Part shown: positions 40,272-50,767 of the stretch, piece after piece | Numbering within the stretch: position 1 is the stretch's first letter | How the letters are laid out: the number at the start of each line of letters is the position of its first letter | Assembly: GCA_964369425.1 (NCBI GenBank) | Contig: CAYJGW010000009.1 | Span: forward strand, 1 to 60,229 | Direction of reading: 5' to 3' | DNA: 60,229 bases | Origin: CAUPWF01 sp964369425 | Lineage (GTDB): Bacteria; Bacillota; Clostridia; Lachnospirales; Lachnospiraceae | Position numbers and translations under genes: made by a program | The notes under the pieces: model-generated | Databases searched by the model: none | What the model was told of the DNA's origin: nothing | The model's input: only the letters and a program-made list of their open reading frames with translations

Positions 40272-42401
40272 TTACTCCTCCAGTTTTGTCTCCCAAGACG
40301 GTCCTAGAATCACTGGTTTTACCAAGACTAATTCCCCTTGTCTATATGCATACGTTGCCGATGTTCGAAAAATCGTATCGCTAGATCCTACTTGGCTTAC
40401 CGTAATTAAGTCTCCCTCTTCTAACTCTGCCTCAGGCAAATCTATCTTCGTATTGTTTACAAAACTTCTTTTTTGCGATGCTCCATTGATATAGACTTTA
40501 CTATTCACTGTAAAATTCTCTCCGATTAAGCTGTATCCACCTTCAAAAGTAGGCAGCATTACTCGCAATGTCACATCTAATATCCCCATCTGCATATGAA
40601 CATCTTTGAGAACTTCTTCCCCTTGATATGCATACTGTTCTCCATATAACAAGTCATATTGAAGAAGCTCTAAATCCTCAAGATAGTTTCGACTCTTTCT
40701 TCTTTCACTATGGTAGTTAAACACTGTTCCAGATTGAATTCCAATCTGCTCAAACACCTCTCCCGTAATTTGATACGCAGCAAGGTTTTGATCTTTTTTT
40801 TCTAATCCGATGTTATCCCAGATTACATAGTTCGTGTTATACAAATACTTGCTTTTGACATCTTCTGTCTCAATCCCCATAGTTGGCAAATGATCTCCAT
40901 AGAATACAATTACAGTTGGCTCTCCCTTTGCTTCTACAGCAGCAATAAGATTTGCTACAAATTGATCCATTTTATATACCAAATCTAAATAGTACTCCCA
41001 TGAATTGGTTTCCCCTTCATCCTCTAGTCCCTCTACCTCAATGATTGGATTTTCTATTAGCTTTTCTGTTGGATAACTTCCATGACCTTCGACTGTAATC
41101 CCAAATACATAGTCTCTTTCTGGTGTAGAGTTCATACAATTCATAATGTGTTCTATCATAATATCATCTGTCGCCCAGCCCTGTGAAGTGAATTCGATTA
41201 CATTCATAAACTCCTCACTTGTGTAGGAATCAAATCCCATATTATTAAACACTGTTCCTCTACTATAGAAATTCCCTCCATTATTGTGAAGTGCATGTGT
41301 GCCATACCCTAATGCATCCATCGCGGTGGCCGCGCTCTCTGTCTGGATTTCACTCAAAATTGTCTTATACGGATACTCTCCTGGTCCAAAGTATCGCATA
41401 CTCATTCCTGTCAGTACTTCAAACTCTGTATTGGCAGTCCCAGCTCCAATGGATGGCGCTTTGAAATAACCTGTCGAATACTCACTTGCAAGCTGTGTAA
41501 AATTCGGACAAGGATCTGTTGACATTGTGAACGTCTCCATCTCTTTTGGATCAAAAAATGACTCCAACTGTATAAACAATACGTTTGGCTGATCTTCATT
41601 CGTAGTTGTACTAAGTTTCGTCAGTTCCCCATTGTTCGTAATTTCATTCATCGCCTCTTTTGTATACCCATTTGGTTGGGAAATACCTGTATTAAAAATA
41701 CTAGCAGCAAAACAGTAAGGAAATCCATAATCCTCATAGGCAAAGGCTATATTTCCAAAATAATTAGAAACCACTCTATTTTCTAGTGCAAGATTGGTTA
41801 CAAAAAAATACGCTGCAACCCAAATACTACACCCTACAATTGCCACTATTCTATTTAACTTCCCTTTATAAATCGGACCTCTTCTCCACATAGAAACCAA
41901 CCATACCACTGTAGACATTGTCACTAGCAGTATCATGGTAATTTGAAGTGGTGAAGAATAGGATTCTAATAAACTCAACCCATCTCCTAAAACTTTAAAA
42001 TCTTGGGAATTAAATGGAGTCACTCTTACCGATAGCATATATCCATTTAAGATACCTAGCACCAACCACAACACGCTCAATACAATTCTGACTAATGTCC
42101 TTCTCCTAAATAAGTACACAATGGAAAATGTGACAAAAATCATAAAAGCATTGTACAAAAATACAATAGGCGACTCTAGTAAAAAATTCACCCCTTCAAT
42201 TAGTGAATGTCTTGAAATCACCTCTATTGAAAGGTTCAATAGACATGCCAACAACATATGAAGAAGCAAGGAAAATTGATTCATTTTCCTTGCGTATGGT
42301 TCTAAAAATCTTGTTAATTTGCTCTCTGCTTGTGGTGTAACTACATATAGTATCTTTCTTTTTGTCCTATGTGCAATTAATTTTTCTATCCATGACTTCA
42401 T
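40272..42401 (-). CDS. LTA-synthase-family membrane sulfatase-fold enzyme
   Basis: A 709-residue protein. About five membrane segments occupy residues 40-215, then an extracytoplasmic sulfatase-fold domain (about 265-560), then an extra C-terminal domain (about 570-709). FIQLESFFDPKE (metal Glu), GAGTANTEFEVLTGMS with the candidate catalytic Thr (about residue 312) and FYGDHLPTMG are typical of LtaS/OpgB-type phosphoglycerol transferases. It would add phosphoglycerol units to a lipid or glycan outside the membrane. Whether the product is lipoteichoic acid cannot be told. It sits between valS and folC. Confidence 0.83.
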   Translation of the reverse strand: MKSWIEKLIAHRTKRKILYVVTPQAESKLTRFLEPYARKMNQFSLLLHMLLACLLNLSIEVISRHSLIEGVNFLLESPIVFLYNAFMIFVTFSIVYLFRRRTLVRIVLSVLWLVLGILNGYMLSVRVTPFNSQDFKVLGDGLSLLESYSSPLQITMILLVTMSTVVWLVSMWRRGPIYKGKLNRIVAIVGCSIWVAAYFFVTNLALENRVVSNYFGNIAFAYEDYGFPYCFAASIFNTGISQPNGYTKEAMNEITNNGELTKLSTTTNEDQPNVLFIQLESFFDPKEMETFTMSTDPCPNFTQLASEYSTGYFKAPSIGAGTANTEFEVLTGMSMRYFGPGEYPYKTILSEIQTESAATAMDALGYGTHALHNNGGNFYSRGTVFNNMGFDSYTSEEFMNVIEFTSQGWATDDIMIEHIMNCMNSTPERDYVFGITVEGHGSYPTEKLIENPIIEVEGLEDEGETNSWEYYLDLVYKMDQFVANLIAAVEAKGEPTVIVFYGDHLPTMGIETEDVKSKYLYNTNYVIWDNIGLEKKDQNLAAYQITGEVFEQIGIQSGTVFNYHSERRKSRNYLEDLELLQYDLLYGEQYAYQGEEVLKDVHMQMGILDVTLRVMLPTFEGGYSLIGENFTVNSKVYINGASQKRSFVNNTKIDLPEAELEEGDLITVSQVGSSDTIFRTSATYAYRQGELVLVKPVILGPSWETKLEE

Positions 42402-42431
42402 TTTCTCACCTTTTATGCAGACTTACTGCAT

Positions 42432-45077
42432 TTATAACAATCCTTTCAATCGCTCTTCTACTTGAGCCATCATCTGAGTATATTTTTCAAGCTTTGCTTT
42501 TTCCTCATCTATTTTTACTTGAGGTGCTTTACTCACAAATTTCTCATTTGAGAGCATTCCATTTACTCTTTGTAGCTCTTTTTCTAATTTTTCTCTTTCT
42601 TTTAACAGTCTTTCCTTCTCTTGCTCTTTATCCACTAAGTCTTCTAATGGCATGTACACAACTGCTTCGTGTATTACCACTGATACTGCATCTTCTGGAA
42701 TACCTTCTTTTGTCTTTTGAATTACCACATCAGAAAGACCCATCATCTTAATCATAGAATGCTTTAACAACTCAAATCCTGAACATACCTCTGGGTTTTC
42801 CGAAACAATATACACATGTACCTTCTTCTTAGGTGGTACATTCATCTCTGCATATACATTACGGATTCCTCTAGACGCTTCTTTCATTCTTTCTACAGTA
42901 ATCTCTGTCTCCGTAAATGCCCACTCTTTCTTGTACACAGGCCACTCACTAATCATTAGAGATTCTTCTTCTGACATCAATGCTCCGTAGATTTCCTCTG
43001 TAACAAATGGCATGAATGGATGCAATAGTTTTAACCCTTGAGATAATACAGTCTTTAGTGTCCAAAGTGCCACATTAGCTGGTGCAATTTCTGTCTCTGC
43101 GTTATAAATTCTATATTTTGCAATTTCAATATACCAATCACAGAACTCATCCCATAAGAAATCGTATACTTTTTGCACTGCAATTCCTAATTCAAATTTA
43201 TCCATATTATCTGTTACTTCTTTTGATAACGTATTCACTTTTGAAAGAATCCACTTATCTGCTGGTCCAAGCTCGCTCATCTTTGGTGCTTCTATCGTCT
43301 TGTCTTTCATGTTCATCATAATGAATCGAGATGCATTCCATACTTTATTTGCAAAATTTCTACTTGCCTCTACTCTTTCATTATGGAATCTCATGTCATT
43401 TCCTGGTGCATTTCCTGTCACCAACGTCATACGAAGCGCATCCGCTCCATATTGATTAATCACTTCTAGTGGATCAACTCCATTTCCAAGTGATTTACTC
43501 ATCTTTCTACCTTGTGAGTCCCTTACTAGTCCATGTATAAATACTGTATGGAATGGAGATTCTCCCATATGTGCATATCCTGAGAACACCATACGAATTA
43601 CCCAGAAGAAAATAATATCATATCCTGTAACTAGGACATCTGTTGGATAGAAATAATCTAATTCCTCAGTATTTTCTGGCCAACCAAGAGTCGAGAATGG
43701 CCATAGCGCCGAACTAAACCAAGTATCTAATGTATCTTCATCTTGCGTAAAACTTGTATTTCCACAATGTTTACACTTTGCTGGCTCCGTTCTAGCAATT
43801 TCAAACTCACCACAAGATGTACAGTAGTATGCTGGAATTCTATGCCCCCACCAGATTTGCCTAGAAATACACCAATCTCTGATATTTTCTAGCCAATGTA
43901 AGTAAATTTTATCAAAACGTTCTGGTACAAATGTCAATTCATTCTTTTTCAAAGCATCGATTGCTGGCTTTGCTAATTCTTCCATCTTCACAAACCACTG
44001 TTGCTTAATAAGTGGTTCTACAACCGTACTACATCTATCGTGTGTCCCTACATTATGTGTATGATCTTCTATCTTTACCAATAAACCTAGTGATTCCAAA
44101 TCTTGTATGATTGCCTTTCTCGCTTCGTAGCGATCCATTCCTTCATACTTTCCACCTTCTTTGTTAATAGTAGCATCATCATTCATTACATTGATTTCTG
44201 GTAAATCGTGTCTTTTTCCTACTTCGAAGTCATTTGGGTCATGAGCTGGTGTAATCTTTACCACACCTGTTCCAAACTCTTTATCTACATAAGTATCTGC
44301 GACAATTGGAATCTCTCTGTTCACTAAAGGTAACAATACTGTCTTTCCAATTAGGTCTGCATATCTTTCATCTTCTGGATGAACTGCAACAGCTGTATCT
44401 CCTAGCATCGTCTCTGGTCTTGTAGTCGCAATCTCGATAAAGAGATCGCTCTCTTTTACTGGATACTTAATGTGCCAGAAATGTCCTGTTTTTTCCTCAT
44501 GCTCCACTTCTGCATCAGATAGTGATGTCTTACACACAGGGCACCAATTGATGATTCTAGACCCTTTATAAATATACCCATCTTCATATAATTTGATAAA
44601 TACATCTTCTACTGCTTGCGAGCAACCTTCATCCATCGTAAATCGCTCTCTATCCCAATCACAAGAAATTCCGATTTTCTTTAGCTGATCATTGATCGCA
44701 TTACCATACTCTTCTTTCCATTCCCAAGTACGAGCAAGAAATCCTTCTCTTCCTAGATCTTTCTTATCGATTCCTTCTTCTTTTAGTTGATTCGTAACCT
44801 TTACTTCCGTAGAAATTGCTGCATGGTCTGTCCCTGGAATCCAAAGCGCATTATATCCTTGCATCCTCTTATAGCGAATTAAGATATCCTGTAATGTATT
44901 GTCTAAGGCGTGTCCCATATGCAACCTACCTGTAATATTTGGTGGTGGCATCACAATCGTAAAGGGCTTCTTATCTCTATCTACTTCTGCGTGAAAGTAC
45001 TTATTCTCACACCATTTTGTATACAATTTTTCTTCTATTTTCTTAGGATCGTATTTCGTCTCTAGTTCTCTATCCAT
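42432..45077 (-). CDS. valS: Valyl-tRNA synthetase
   Basis: An 881-residue class I synthetase. HIGH appears in PPNITGRLHMGHALDNT (about residue 45), the editing domain holds ATTRPETMLGDTAVAVHPED, KMSKS reads GRKMSKSLGNGVDP (about 520), and the C-terminal coiled coil (about 815-881) is typical of ValS. The ATG at 45077 is behind GAGGAG; the GTG 15 bases earlier overlaps that site. Only 53 bases separate it from the HD gene, with no T-box leader. Confidence 0.95.
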   Translation of the reverse strand: MDRELETKYDPKKIEEKLYTKWCENKYFHAEVDRDKKPFTIVMPPPNITGRLHMGHALDNTLQDILIRYKRMQGYNALWIPGTDHAAISTEVKVTNQLKEEGIDKKDLGREGFLARTWEWKEEYGNAINDQLKKIGISCDWDRERFTMDEGCSQAVEDVFIKLYEDGYIYKGSRIINWCPVCKTSLSDAEVEHEEKTGHFWHIKYPVKESDLFIEIATTRPETMLGDTAVAVHPEDERYADLIGKTVLLPLVNREIPIVADTYVDKEFGTGVVKITPAHDPNDFEVGKRHDLPEINVMNDDATINKEGGKYEGMDRYEARKAIIQDLESLGLLVKIEDHTHNVGTHDRCSTVVEPLIKQQWFVKMEELAKPAIDALKKNELTFVPERFDKIYLHWLENIRDWCISRQIWWGHRIPAYYCTSCGEFEIARTEPAKCKHCGNTSFTQDEDTLDTWFSSALWPFSTLGWPENTEELDYFYPTDVLVTGYDIIFFWVIRMVFSGYAHMGESPFHTVFIHGLVRDSQGRKMSKSLGNGVDPLEVINQYGADALRMTLVTGNAPGNDMRFHNERVEASRNFANKVWNASRFIMMNMKDKTIEAPKMSELGPADKWILSKVNTLSKEVTDNMDKFELGIAVQKVYDFLWDEFCDWYIEIAKYRIYNAETEIAPANVALWTLKTVLSQGLKLLHPFMPFVTEEIYGALMSEEESLMISEWPVYKKEWAFTETEITVERMKEASRGIRNVYAEMNVPPKKKVHVYIVSENPEVCSGFELLKHSMIKMMGLSDVVIQKTKEGIPEDAVSVVIHEAVVYMPLEDLVDKEQEKERLLKEREKLEKELQRVNGMLSNEKFVSKAPQVKIDEEKAKLEKYTQMMAQVEERLKGLL

Positions 45078-45130
45078 TCCTATTCTCCTCACTGCTCTAT
45101 CGTCATTTGAATATCATAGTTGTGAAACCT

Positions 45131-45685
45131 TTATTTGTCAAGGTTTCCACTACTAAAATTTTTCTCAATTAATTGGCAATACTCTCTAAAAACTTCTGTA
45201 TTCCCTAAACCATTCGCTAAAGAATCCCTAACTCCTTCATAGTACCATTTGATCATCTGCTTATCTTTCATTCTGAATCGGTTCCAAAATGGTTCTCCTT
45301 CCAGTGGGTATTCTCTGTCAATATCTCTCATATTGGATAATTTATCGCCCAACGCTACCATTTGCACCTCTAAAGATGCCTCTCGCAATTTATTGATTGT
45401 ATTGCCTTTTCGCTCCAACCAGCTCTTTGATTTATCTTCACTTTCACAAGCTACAATACTGGCTACCTTCTCTCCAAAATTTTTACATAACATTTCCTTT
45501 GTCACTTCATCACAGTCTTCGATTGTGTCGTGTAAAATTGCTGCACAGATAACATCTGTATCTTTTGTCAATCGTTCCACAATCTTCCCTACTTCCATAG
45601 GGTGAACGATGTAAGGTCTATTTGTTCCTTTTCTCAATTGCCCCTCATGTGCCTTTGTCGCAAATGCGATAGCTTTGTCAATCAA
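45131..45685 (-). CDS. HD-domain hydrolase, SpoT-like stand-alone type
   Basis: A 184-residue HD phosphohydrolase. AHEGQLRKGTNRPYIVHPMEVG (about residues 13-34), ICAAILHDTIEDC with the HD pair (about 52) and LGDKLSNMRDI (about 112) match the hydrolase half of RelA/SpoT enzymes and small alarmone hydrolases. It probably removes pyrophosphate from (p)ppGpp or a related nucleotide; substrate is inferred. The start is a TTG behind GGAGGACAAAGG, 12 bases after the RND gene. The small synthetase at 14186-14866 would be its functional opposite. Confidence 0.8.
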   Translation of the reverse strand: MIDKAIAFATKAHEGQLRKGTNRPYIVHPMEVGKIVERLTKDTDVICAAILHDTIEDCDEVTKEMLCKNFGEKVASIVACESEDKSKSWLERKGNTINKLREASLEVQMVALGDKLSNMRDIDREYPLEGEPFWNRFRMKDKQMIKWYYEGVRDSLANGLGNTEVFREYCQLIEKNFSSGNLDK

Positions 45686-45697
45686 TCCTTTGTCCTC

Positions 45698-48600
45698 CTA
45701 TTCTTCAATCGCCCCTTCATCCTCATCTTCTACAATCAGACGGTGTTTTTCCCTATTATGAAACAAGTCATAAACACAAGGTACAATAAATAGGGTGAGT
45801 ACTGTTCCATAGATCAGCCCTCCAATTGTTACTACTGCCATTGGCTGCACCATATCAGATCCCATTCCAACTCCTACTGCCATAGTTGATAATCCTAATA
45901 TCGTAGTAAGTGCAGTCATAATAATTGGTCGAAGTCTCGTAATTCCAGCTTTTATCAATGCTTCTTTTTGCCCGATTCCTTGCCCGATTAATTGGTTTGT
46001 GTAATCAACCAATACGATACCGTTATTTACAATAATTCCTGATAACATAACAAATCCAATCATCGCAATGATACTAATCTCTGCTCCTGTAATCCAAAGT
46101 CCTAGTAACCCACCTGTAAATGCAAGAGGCACTGTGAACATAATGATAAACGGTGAACGAAGTGATTGGAACTGTGCAACCATAATCAAATACATAAATA
46201 CAACTGCAAGTCCAAGCATCTGCATCATATCATACATAGATTCCATAATTGTCTCATCTTCCCCTGCCATTTCAATGCTGTAACCATTTGGCACTTCGTA
46301 AGATTCTAGCGCCTCTTCTACTTCTGCTGCTACTAGGCTGATATTATATCCCTCTTCTATGACACCTGTCACTGTCATAATTCTTGACTGTGACTTATGC
46401 TGAATCGCCTGTGGACTTACTGCATCCTCAAATGTTGCTATATCTGACAACAGCACTTCTTTGCTTTCCCCTTGTGGGTTCGTAGCAGTAATTGTCACAC
46501 CTTTGATGTCCTCTCTCGTATAAGTTGCTTGATTCCCATCTACCACATTAATTCCATAGTCTTCGCCATCTGTAGAAAGCTGAGACATAGATGTTGTCGG
46601 TGCTAGCTTCGCATTCAGTTCTTGAAATACTTGTGCTACTGTCAAGTTTTCTTTTGCTGCTTTCACCTTATCTACTACGACACGAAGTTCCTCTGTTGAA
46701 TTTCCCATTCCGTCACTGACCTCTGCTGTTCCTTCTACAGCTGCTACAATCTCTGTGACATCTTTTGCGGTACTTTGTAATGTATCTAAATCATTTCCTT
46801 TGATTTCTATAGCAAGACCGGTTCCCCCTAGGGCTCCCATATCCATAGTGCTCATGGTCGCTACAACCTCTCCTGCTACATCCGTTGCCCCTGTCTCAAT
46901 TAATTCTTTTAACTCTGGATCATCCATTTTGCGATCTGGTGAAAGATTGATATAAAAATCTACTCTATTATCTGCCAAAGCTTGACCTGTAAACATATCT
47001 GTCGCCATCATAGCTCCTACACTCTCCACGTCTTCAATACTTGCTAGATGTTCTGCCAACTTATCTGCTTCTACCGCGGTTTCCTCTAGGGTATTTTTCT
47101 CATCAGTAGTCAAACTTACAGAAATCTGTGTACTTTCCATCGCTGGTATAAAAGCCAGACCATTTTGATAAGCCAGGAAGAAACTTCCAATTAAGAACAC
47201 AAGGGACAAGATAAACACCACTGCTTTAAAACGTAATGCTTGCTTTAAGATTCCGGCATAGCCACCTTGTATCTTGTGAAAGAACTTGGACTCTTCTTTT
47301 TTCTCTTTTTTGAGTACGACACTGGATAGCATCGGCACTACGGTTAATGCTACCACTAAACTTGCTAATAAGGAATAAGCGATTGTAAGTCCCATATCCA
47401 CAAATAGTTGCCTTGTGATTCCCTCAGTGAATACAATTGGCAAGAATACGCAGACTGTTGTTAATGTAGATGCCATAATTGCACCTGCTACTTGTTGCGC
47501 TCCCATAATAGCTGCTTTCTTTGAAGATAGACCTTCTTCCATTCTCATTCTGTGTATGTTCTCAATTACTACAATCGAGTTGTCCACAAGCATACCAATC
47601 CCTAGCGCTAATCCTGATAATGAGATAATATTTAATGTAATGCCACTGAAATACATCATTACAAGTGCTGCAACCACACTAATAGGAATGGAACACGCAA
47701 TCACAAACGTAGATCGTATACTTCTCAAGAAGATCAATAGTATCAAAATTGCTAAGAGACCACCATACACCATATTGTTCATAACAGAGTTGACAATCAT
47801 ATCAATATAAACACCTTGATCCATCAATGTCACAACATTTGTACCTTCATTCTCTTCTTCAATCACTTCAAATTCATCTAAAAGTGTCTCCGATACATCT
47901 CCTGTTGAATATCCTGTCTGCTTTTGCACCTGAATCATAACTGCTGGTGAACCATCTAATCTACCATAGGTTTCGCTTTCATTTGTGGTGTATTCTACGT
48001 CTGCAACATCTGATAACAAAATTGGCTCTAACCCTTCGATTCCCAAATCAAAAAGCGGCATAGTTTTCAGTTCTTCTATATCTGCGAATTTATCCCCTAC
48101 TCTTACTAGGTAATCCACACCTTCTTCGTTCACATAGCCTGCTGGCATGTTGAAATTTTGTGCTGTTAAGAGCTGATTTACCATAGAAGCTGTAATCATC
48201 TCATTCACATCTGCACCTTCTTTTGCTGCCTCTTTGCTTTCATCTAATTGTGTCTGCCCTTGTTCTAACTGAGCTTTCGCCGAATTCAAGCCTGCTTTTC
48301 CTGCTGCGATTTCAATTGAGGCTGTAATTGCTGCTGCATCTAACGCGGTAGCCCCTTGCTGTAACTGCTCCTTTCCTTCTGCCAGTTGCGCCTTTAATGG
48401 ATCAAACTGTGCATTGATTGCATTTGTAGTTGCTGCTAACGCTTCTTCCATCGCTTTTTGATACTGTTCGATTAACTGTTGAATATCTATCGCTGCAATC
48501 TGTCCTTCTAATGTTTTTAGGTATGCAATGGCACTCTCTATATCAGTAAATCCAGGGTTTTGAATATTAATCGATTCTATCATCCCAATAATCATAGCCA

Positions 48601-49438
48601 TAAATTGTTCATTTACTGCTGTTTCTGCTTGTGCCAATCCTGTTTGGATTGCCACTTCATACCCTGCATTCATCTGTGCTTCTTGCTCTTCAATCATACG
48701 AAGCGCCGCAGTCACTTCCGCCTTTTGTGCACTCAATTCTGCTGCTGCCGCATCCAACTCTCCTACTCCTGAATTCAACTCCCTTTGTGCAGAATCTAGT
48801 TCTTCTTGGGCTTCAGCAAAGGTTCCATCTAATGCTACTTGCACTTTACTATTTGTAACATTTAATTTTTCTTGGTTGACTGTCACTTCCACTGATTGCT
48901 CTACAATTCCCATTGTGGTAATCGAAGCCACCCCTTCTAAGCTCTCTAACTGTGGTAAGATTTCAGTTTCGATATATTCGCTATTTTCAGCAGTGTCATT
49001 TCCTTCTACTGCAATTGCTGCTACCATAATTGGCATCATATTGGGATTAATCTTCATAATCATTGGATTGGACACTTCATCTGGCCAATATCCACTAATC
49101 ATATCTAGACTCTCTCGTATCTCTATGGAAGCTGAGTCCATATTAGTTGTCTCATTGAATTCAAGCATTACCATTGAGGATGAGTCTTGTGATGTGGAAG
49201 TAATCTCTGAAATATTACTTACCGTTGCCATAGACTGTTCTATCGGTCTTGTGACCACTGTCTCTACCGTCTCTGGATTTGCCCCATTATATTGAGTGAA
49301 CACAATAGCATATGGCATATCCATATCTGGTAACAAATCTACAGTCATGCTGGTAAAAGACACCACACCTAATATTGCAATTAATACGACCGCAACTACA
49401 ACTGTGTACGGTTTTTTTACGCTAAACCTTGAAAACAT
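45698..49438 (-). CDS. RND-family efflux permease with a large coiled-coil insert
   Basis: A 1246-residue exporter of the HAE1/SwrC type. RND features include PVEQSMATVSNI-like porter motifs, the first membrane block around residues 535-670 with GMLVDNSIVVIENIHRM and the second around 1060-1200. Usual members are about 1030 residues. Here roughly 205 extra residues (about 205-410) of Ala/Glu/Gln-rich heptads, e.g. EELDSAQRELNSGVGELDAA, interrupt the first porter domain. No membrane-fusion protein or outer-membrane gene is adjacent, as expected in a monoderm. The insert may form a periplasm-like stalk replacing the adaptor (inference). Substrate unknown. Confidence 0.87.
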   Translation of the reverse strand: MFSRFSVKKPYTVVVAVVLIAILGVVSFTSMTVDLLPDMDMPYAIVFTQYNGANPETVETVVTRPIEQSMATVSNISEITSTSQDSSSMVMLEFNETTNMDSASIEIRESLDMISGYWPDEVSNPMIMKINPNMMPIMVAAIAVEGNDTAENSEYIETEILPQLESLEGVASITTMGIVEQSVEVTVNQEKLNVTNSKVQVALDGTFAEAQEELDSAQRELNSGVGELDAAAAELSAQKAEVTAALRMIEEQEAQMNAGYEVAIQTGLAQAETAVNEQFMAMIIGMIESINIQNPGFTDIESAIAYLKTLEGQIAAIDIQQLIEQYQKAMEEALAATTNAINAQFDPLKAQLAEGKEQLQQGATALDAAAITASIEIAAGKAGLNSAKAQLEQGQTQLDESKEAAKEGADVNEMITASMVNQLLTAQNFNMPAGYVNEEGVDYLVRVGDKFADIEELKTMPLFDLGIEGLEPILLSDVADVEYTTNESETYGRLDGSPAVMIQVQKQTGYSTGDVSETLLDEFEVIEEENEGTNVVTLMDQGVYIDMIVNSVMNNMVYGGLLAILILLIFLRSIRSTFVIACSIPISVVAALVMMYFSGITLNIISLSGLALGIGMLVDNSIVVIENIHRMRMEEGLSSKKAAIMGAQQVAGAIMASTLTTVCVFLPIVFTEGITRQLFVDMGLTIAYSLLASLVVALTVVPMLSSVVLKKEKKEESKFFHKIQGGYAGILKQALRFKAVVFILSLVFLIGSFFLAYQNGLAFIPAMESTQISVSLTTDEKNTLEETAVEADKLAEHLASIEDVESVGAMMATDMFTGQALADNRVDFYINLSPDRKMDDPELKELIETGATDVAGEVVATMSTMDMGALGGTGLAIEIKGNDLDTLQSTAKDVTEIVAAVEGTAEVSDGMGNSTEELRVVVDKVKAAKENLTVAQVFQELNAKLAPTTSMSQLSTDGEDYGINVVDGNQATYTREDIKGVTITATNPQGESKEVLLSDIATFEDAVSPQAIQHKSQSRIMTVTGVIEEGYNISLVAAEVEEALESYEVPNGYSIEMAGEDETIMESMYDMMQMLGLAVVFMYLIMVAQFQSLRSPFIIMFTVPLAFTGGLLGLWITGAEISIIAMIGFVMLSGIIVNNGIVLVDYTNQLIGQGIGQKEALIKAGITRLRPIIMTALTTILGLSTMAVGVGMGSDMVQPMAVVTIGGLIYGTVLTLFIVPCVYDLFHNREKHRLIVEDEDEGAIEE

Positions 49439-49457
49439 TTCTTACTCCAATCTTGTT

Positions 49458-49988
49458 CTATTTTATGATTTTTTGAATTTCTTTGCTCTCTTTTGTTCCT
49501 GCTACTTCTAATAACTCAAACAAGATTGCTTCATAAGTTGTCAATATTGCACCTTCTTGTTTTGCACGCTCTATCGCCATTTTAATATTCTCTTTTTTTC
49601 TAGATGAAATACAGTCAGTAACCAATACCGGTATATACCCATTTGCTGCCAAATCAATGACCGTTTGTAATACGCAGATATGTGCTTCAATTCCGCATAC
49701 AATGACATATTTCTTTTCGCTGATTTCTTCTTTTATATCTTCATAAGCACTAAATCGAATCTTTTCTATGATAGTTTTTGTTGCGCAAGCCTCCATGATT
49801 GTAGGGATAGTTTCACCTAATCCCCTTGTATACTGTTGTGTCACTACCATTTTAACACCTAGTGTTTCTAAACCGTTTAACAACCTTATTACATTATTTT
49901 CTAGGGCTTTTTGCTCTTCCATAACAGGCATTAGCTTTTCCTGAAAATCAACCACTACTGCTGCCGTATGATTTTTATCTATTCTCAT
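49458..49988 (-). CDS. Isochorismatase-family cysteine hydrolase
   Basis: A 176-residue cytosolic hydrolase. VVDFQEKLMP carries the first catalytic Asp (about residue 15), a Lys lies in IIEKIRFSAY, and the Cys nucleophile follows IVCGIEAHIC (about 118). The family includes nicotinamidases and isochorismatases; the YcaC-like subgroup has unknown substrates. It overlaps xthA by an ATGA junction and precedes the RND gene. Exact reaction not assignable. Confidence 0.83.
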   Translation of the reverse strand: MRIDKNHTAAVVVDFQEKLMPVMEEQKALENNVIRLLNGLETLGVKMVVTQQYTRGLGETIPTIMEACATKTIIEKIRFSAYEDIKEEISEKKYVIVCGIEAHICVLQTVIDLAANGYIPVLVTDCISSRKKENIKMAIERAKQEGAILTTYEAILFELLEVAGTKESKEIQKIIK

Positions 49989-50746
49989 AGCAATCCCTCC
50001 AACTCAAGTTCTACAGGGCAATGGTCAGATCCTAATATCTCTGTATGAATTTTTGCATCTTTTAGTCGTGTTTCCAAACCTTTTGTTACACAAAAATAAT
50101 CAATTCTCCATCCTGCATTTTTTGCTCTTGCACTAAATCGATATGACCACCAAGAATATACTTCTTTTAAGTCAGGATAAAAATATCGAAAAGTGTCGAT
50201 AAAGCCATTTTCAAGCAAGTTAGAAAATTTTTCTCTTTCTTCATCCGTAAATCCTGCATTTTTACGGTTTGTCTTTGGATTTTTCAAATCGATTTCTTTA
50301 TGTGCTACATTTAAGTCTCCGCAAACTATTACCGGTTTCTTTTCTTCTAATTTTTTCATATACTTCAAAAAATCCGCTTCCCACTTCATGCGATAGCTCA
50401 ATCTCTTTAACTCTGTCTGTGAATTCGGTGTATATACTGTAATGAAGTAGAAGTCTTCAAATTCTGCCGTTATCACTCTTCCTTCTTGATCATGCTCTTC
50501 TATTCCAATTCCATTGTTTACAGAAATCGGTTCTTTTTTCGTAAAAAGCGCTGTCCCTGAATACCCCTTTTTCACTGCATAGTTCCAATACTGGTGATAC
50601 CCTTCTAGCGTCAGATCAATCTGTCCTTCCTGTAATTTTGTCTCTTGTACACAAAATATATCTGCATCTATCTCGTTAAAAAACTCCATGAAATTTTTAC
50701 CTACACAAGCCCGTAAACCATTTACATTCCATGATATAAATTTCAT
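49985..50746 (-). CDS. xthA: Exodeoxyribonuclease III / AP endonuclease
   Basis: A 253-residue ExoA/Xth-type enzyme of base-excision repair that cuts DNA at abasic sites. It shows ISWNVNGLRACVGKNF at the start, CVQETKLQEGQ (metal Glu, about residue 35), VYTPNSQ, CGDLNVAHKEIDL (about 145), WWSYRFSARAKNAGWRIDYF and GSDHCPVELEL at the end. It lies 21 bases after truA2. Confidence 0.93.
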   Translation of the reverse strand: MKFISWNVNGLRACVGKNFMEFFNEIDADIFCVQETKLQEGQIDLTLEGYHQYWNYAVKKGYSGTALFTKKEPISVNNGIGIEEHDQEGRVITAEFEDFYFITVYTPNSQTELKRLSYRMKWEADFLKYMKKLEEKKPVIVCGDLNVAHKEIDLKNPKTNRKNAGFTDEEREKFSNLLENGFIDTFRYFYPDLKEVYSWWSYRFSARAKNAGWRIDYFCVTKGLETRLKDAKIHTEILGSDHCPVELELEGLL

Positions 50747-50767
50747 CCTCTCAACCTCTTCTTTCTT

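Noticed and set aside
48876..49295. 139-codon plus-strand frame
   Set aside because: Antisense to the RND exporter, whose reading frame is strongly conserved here.
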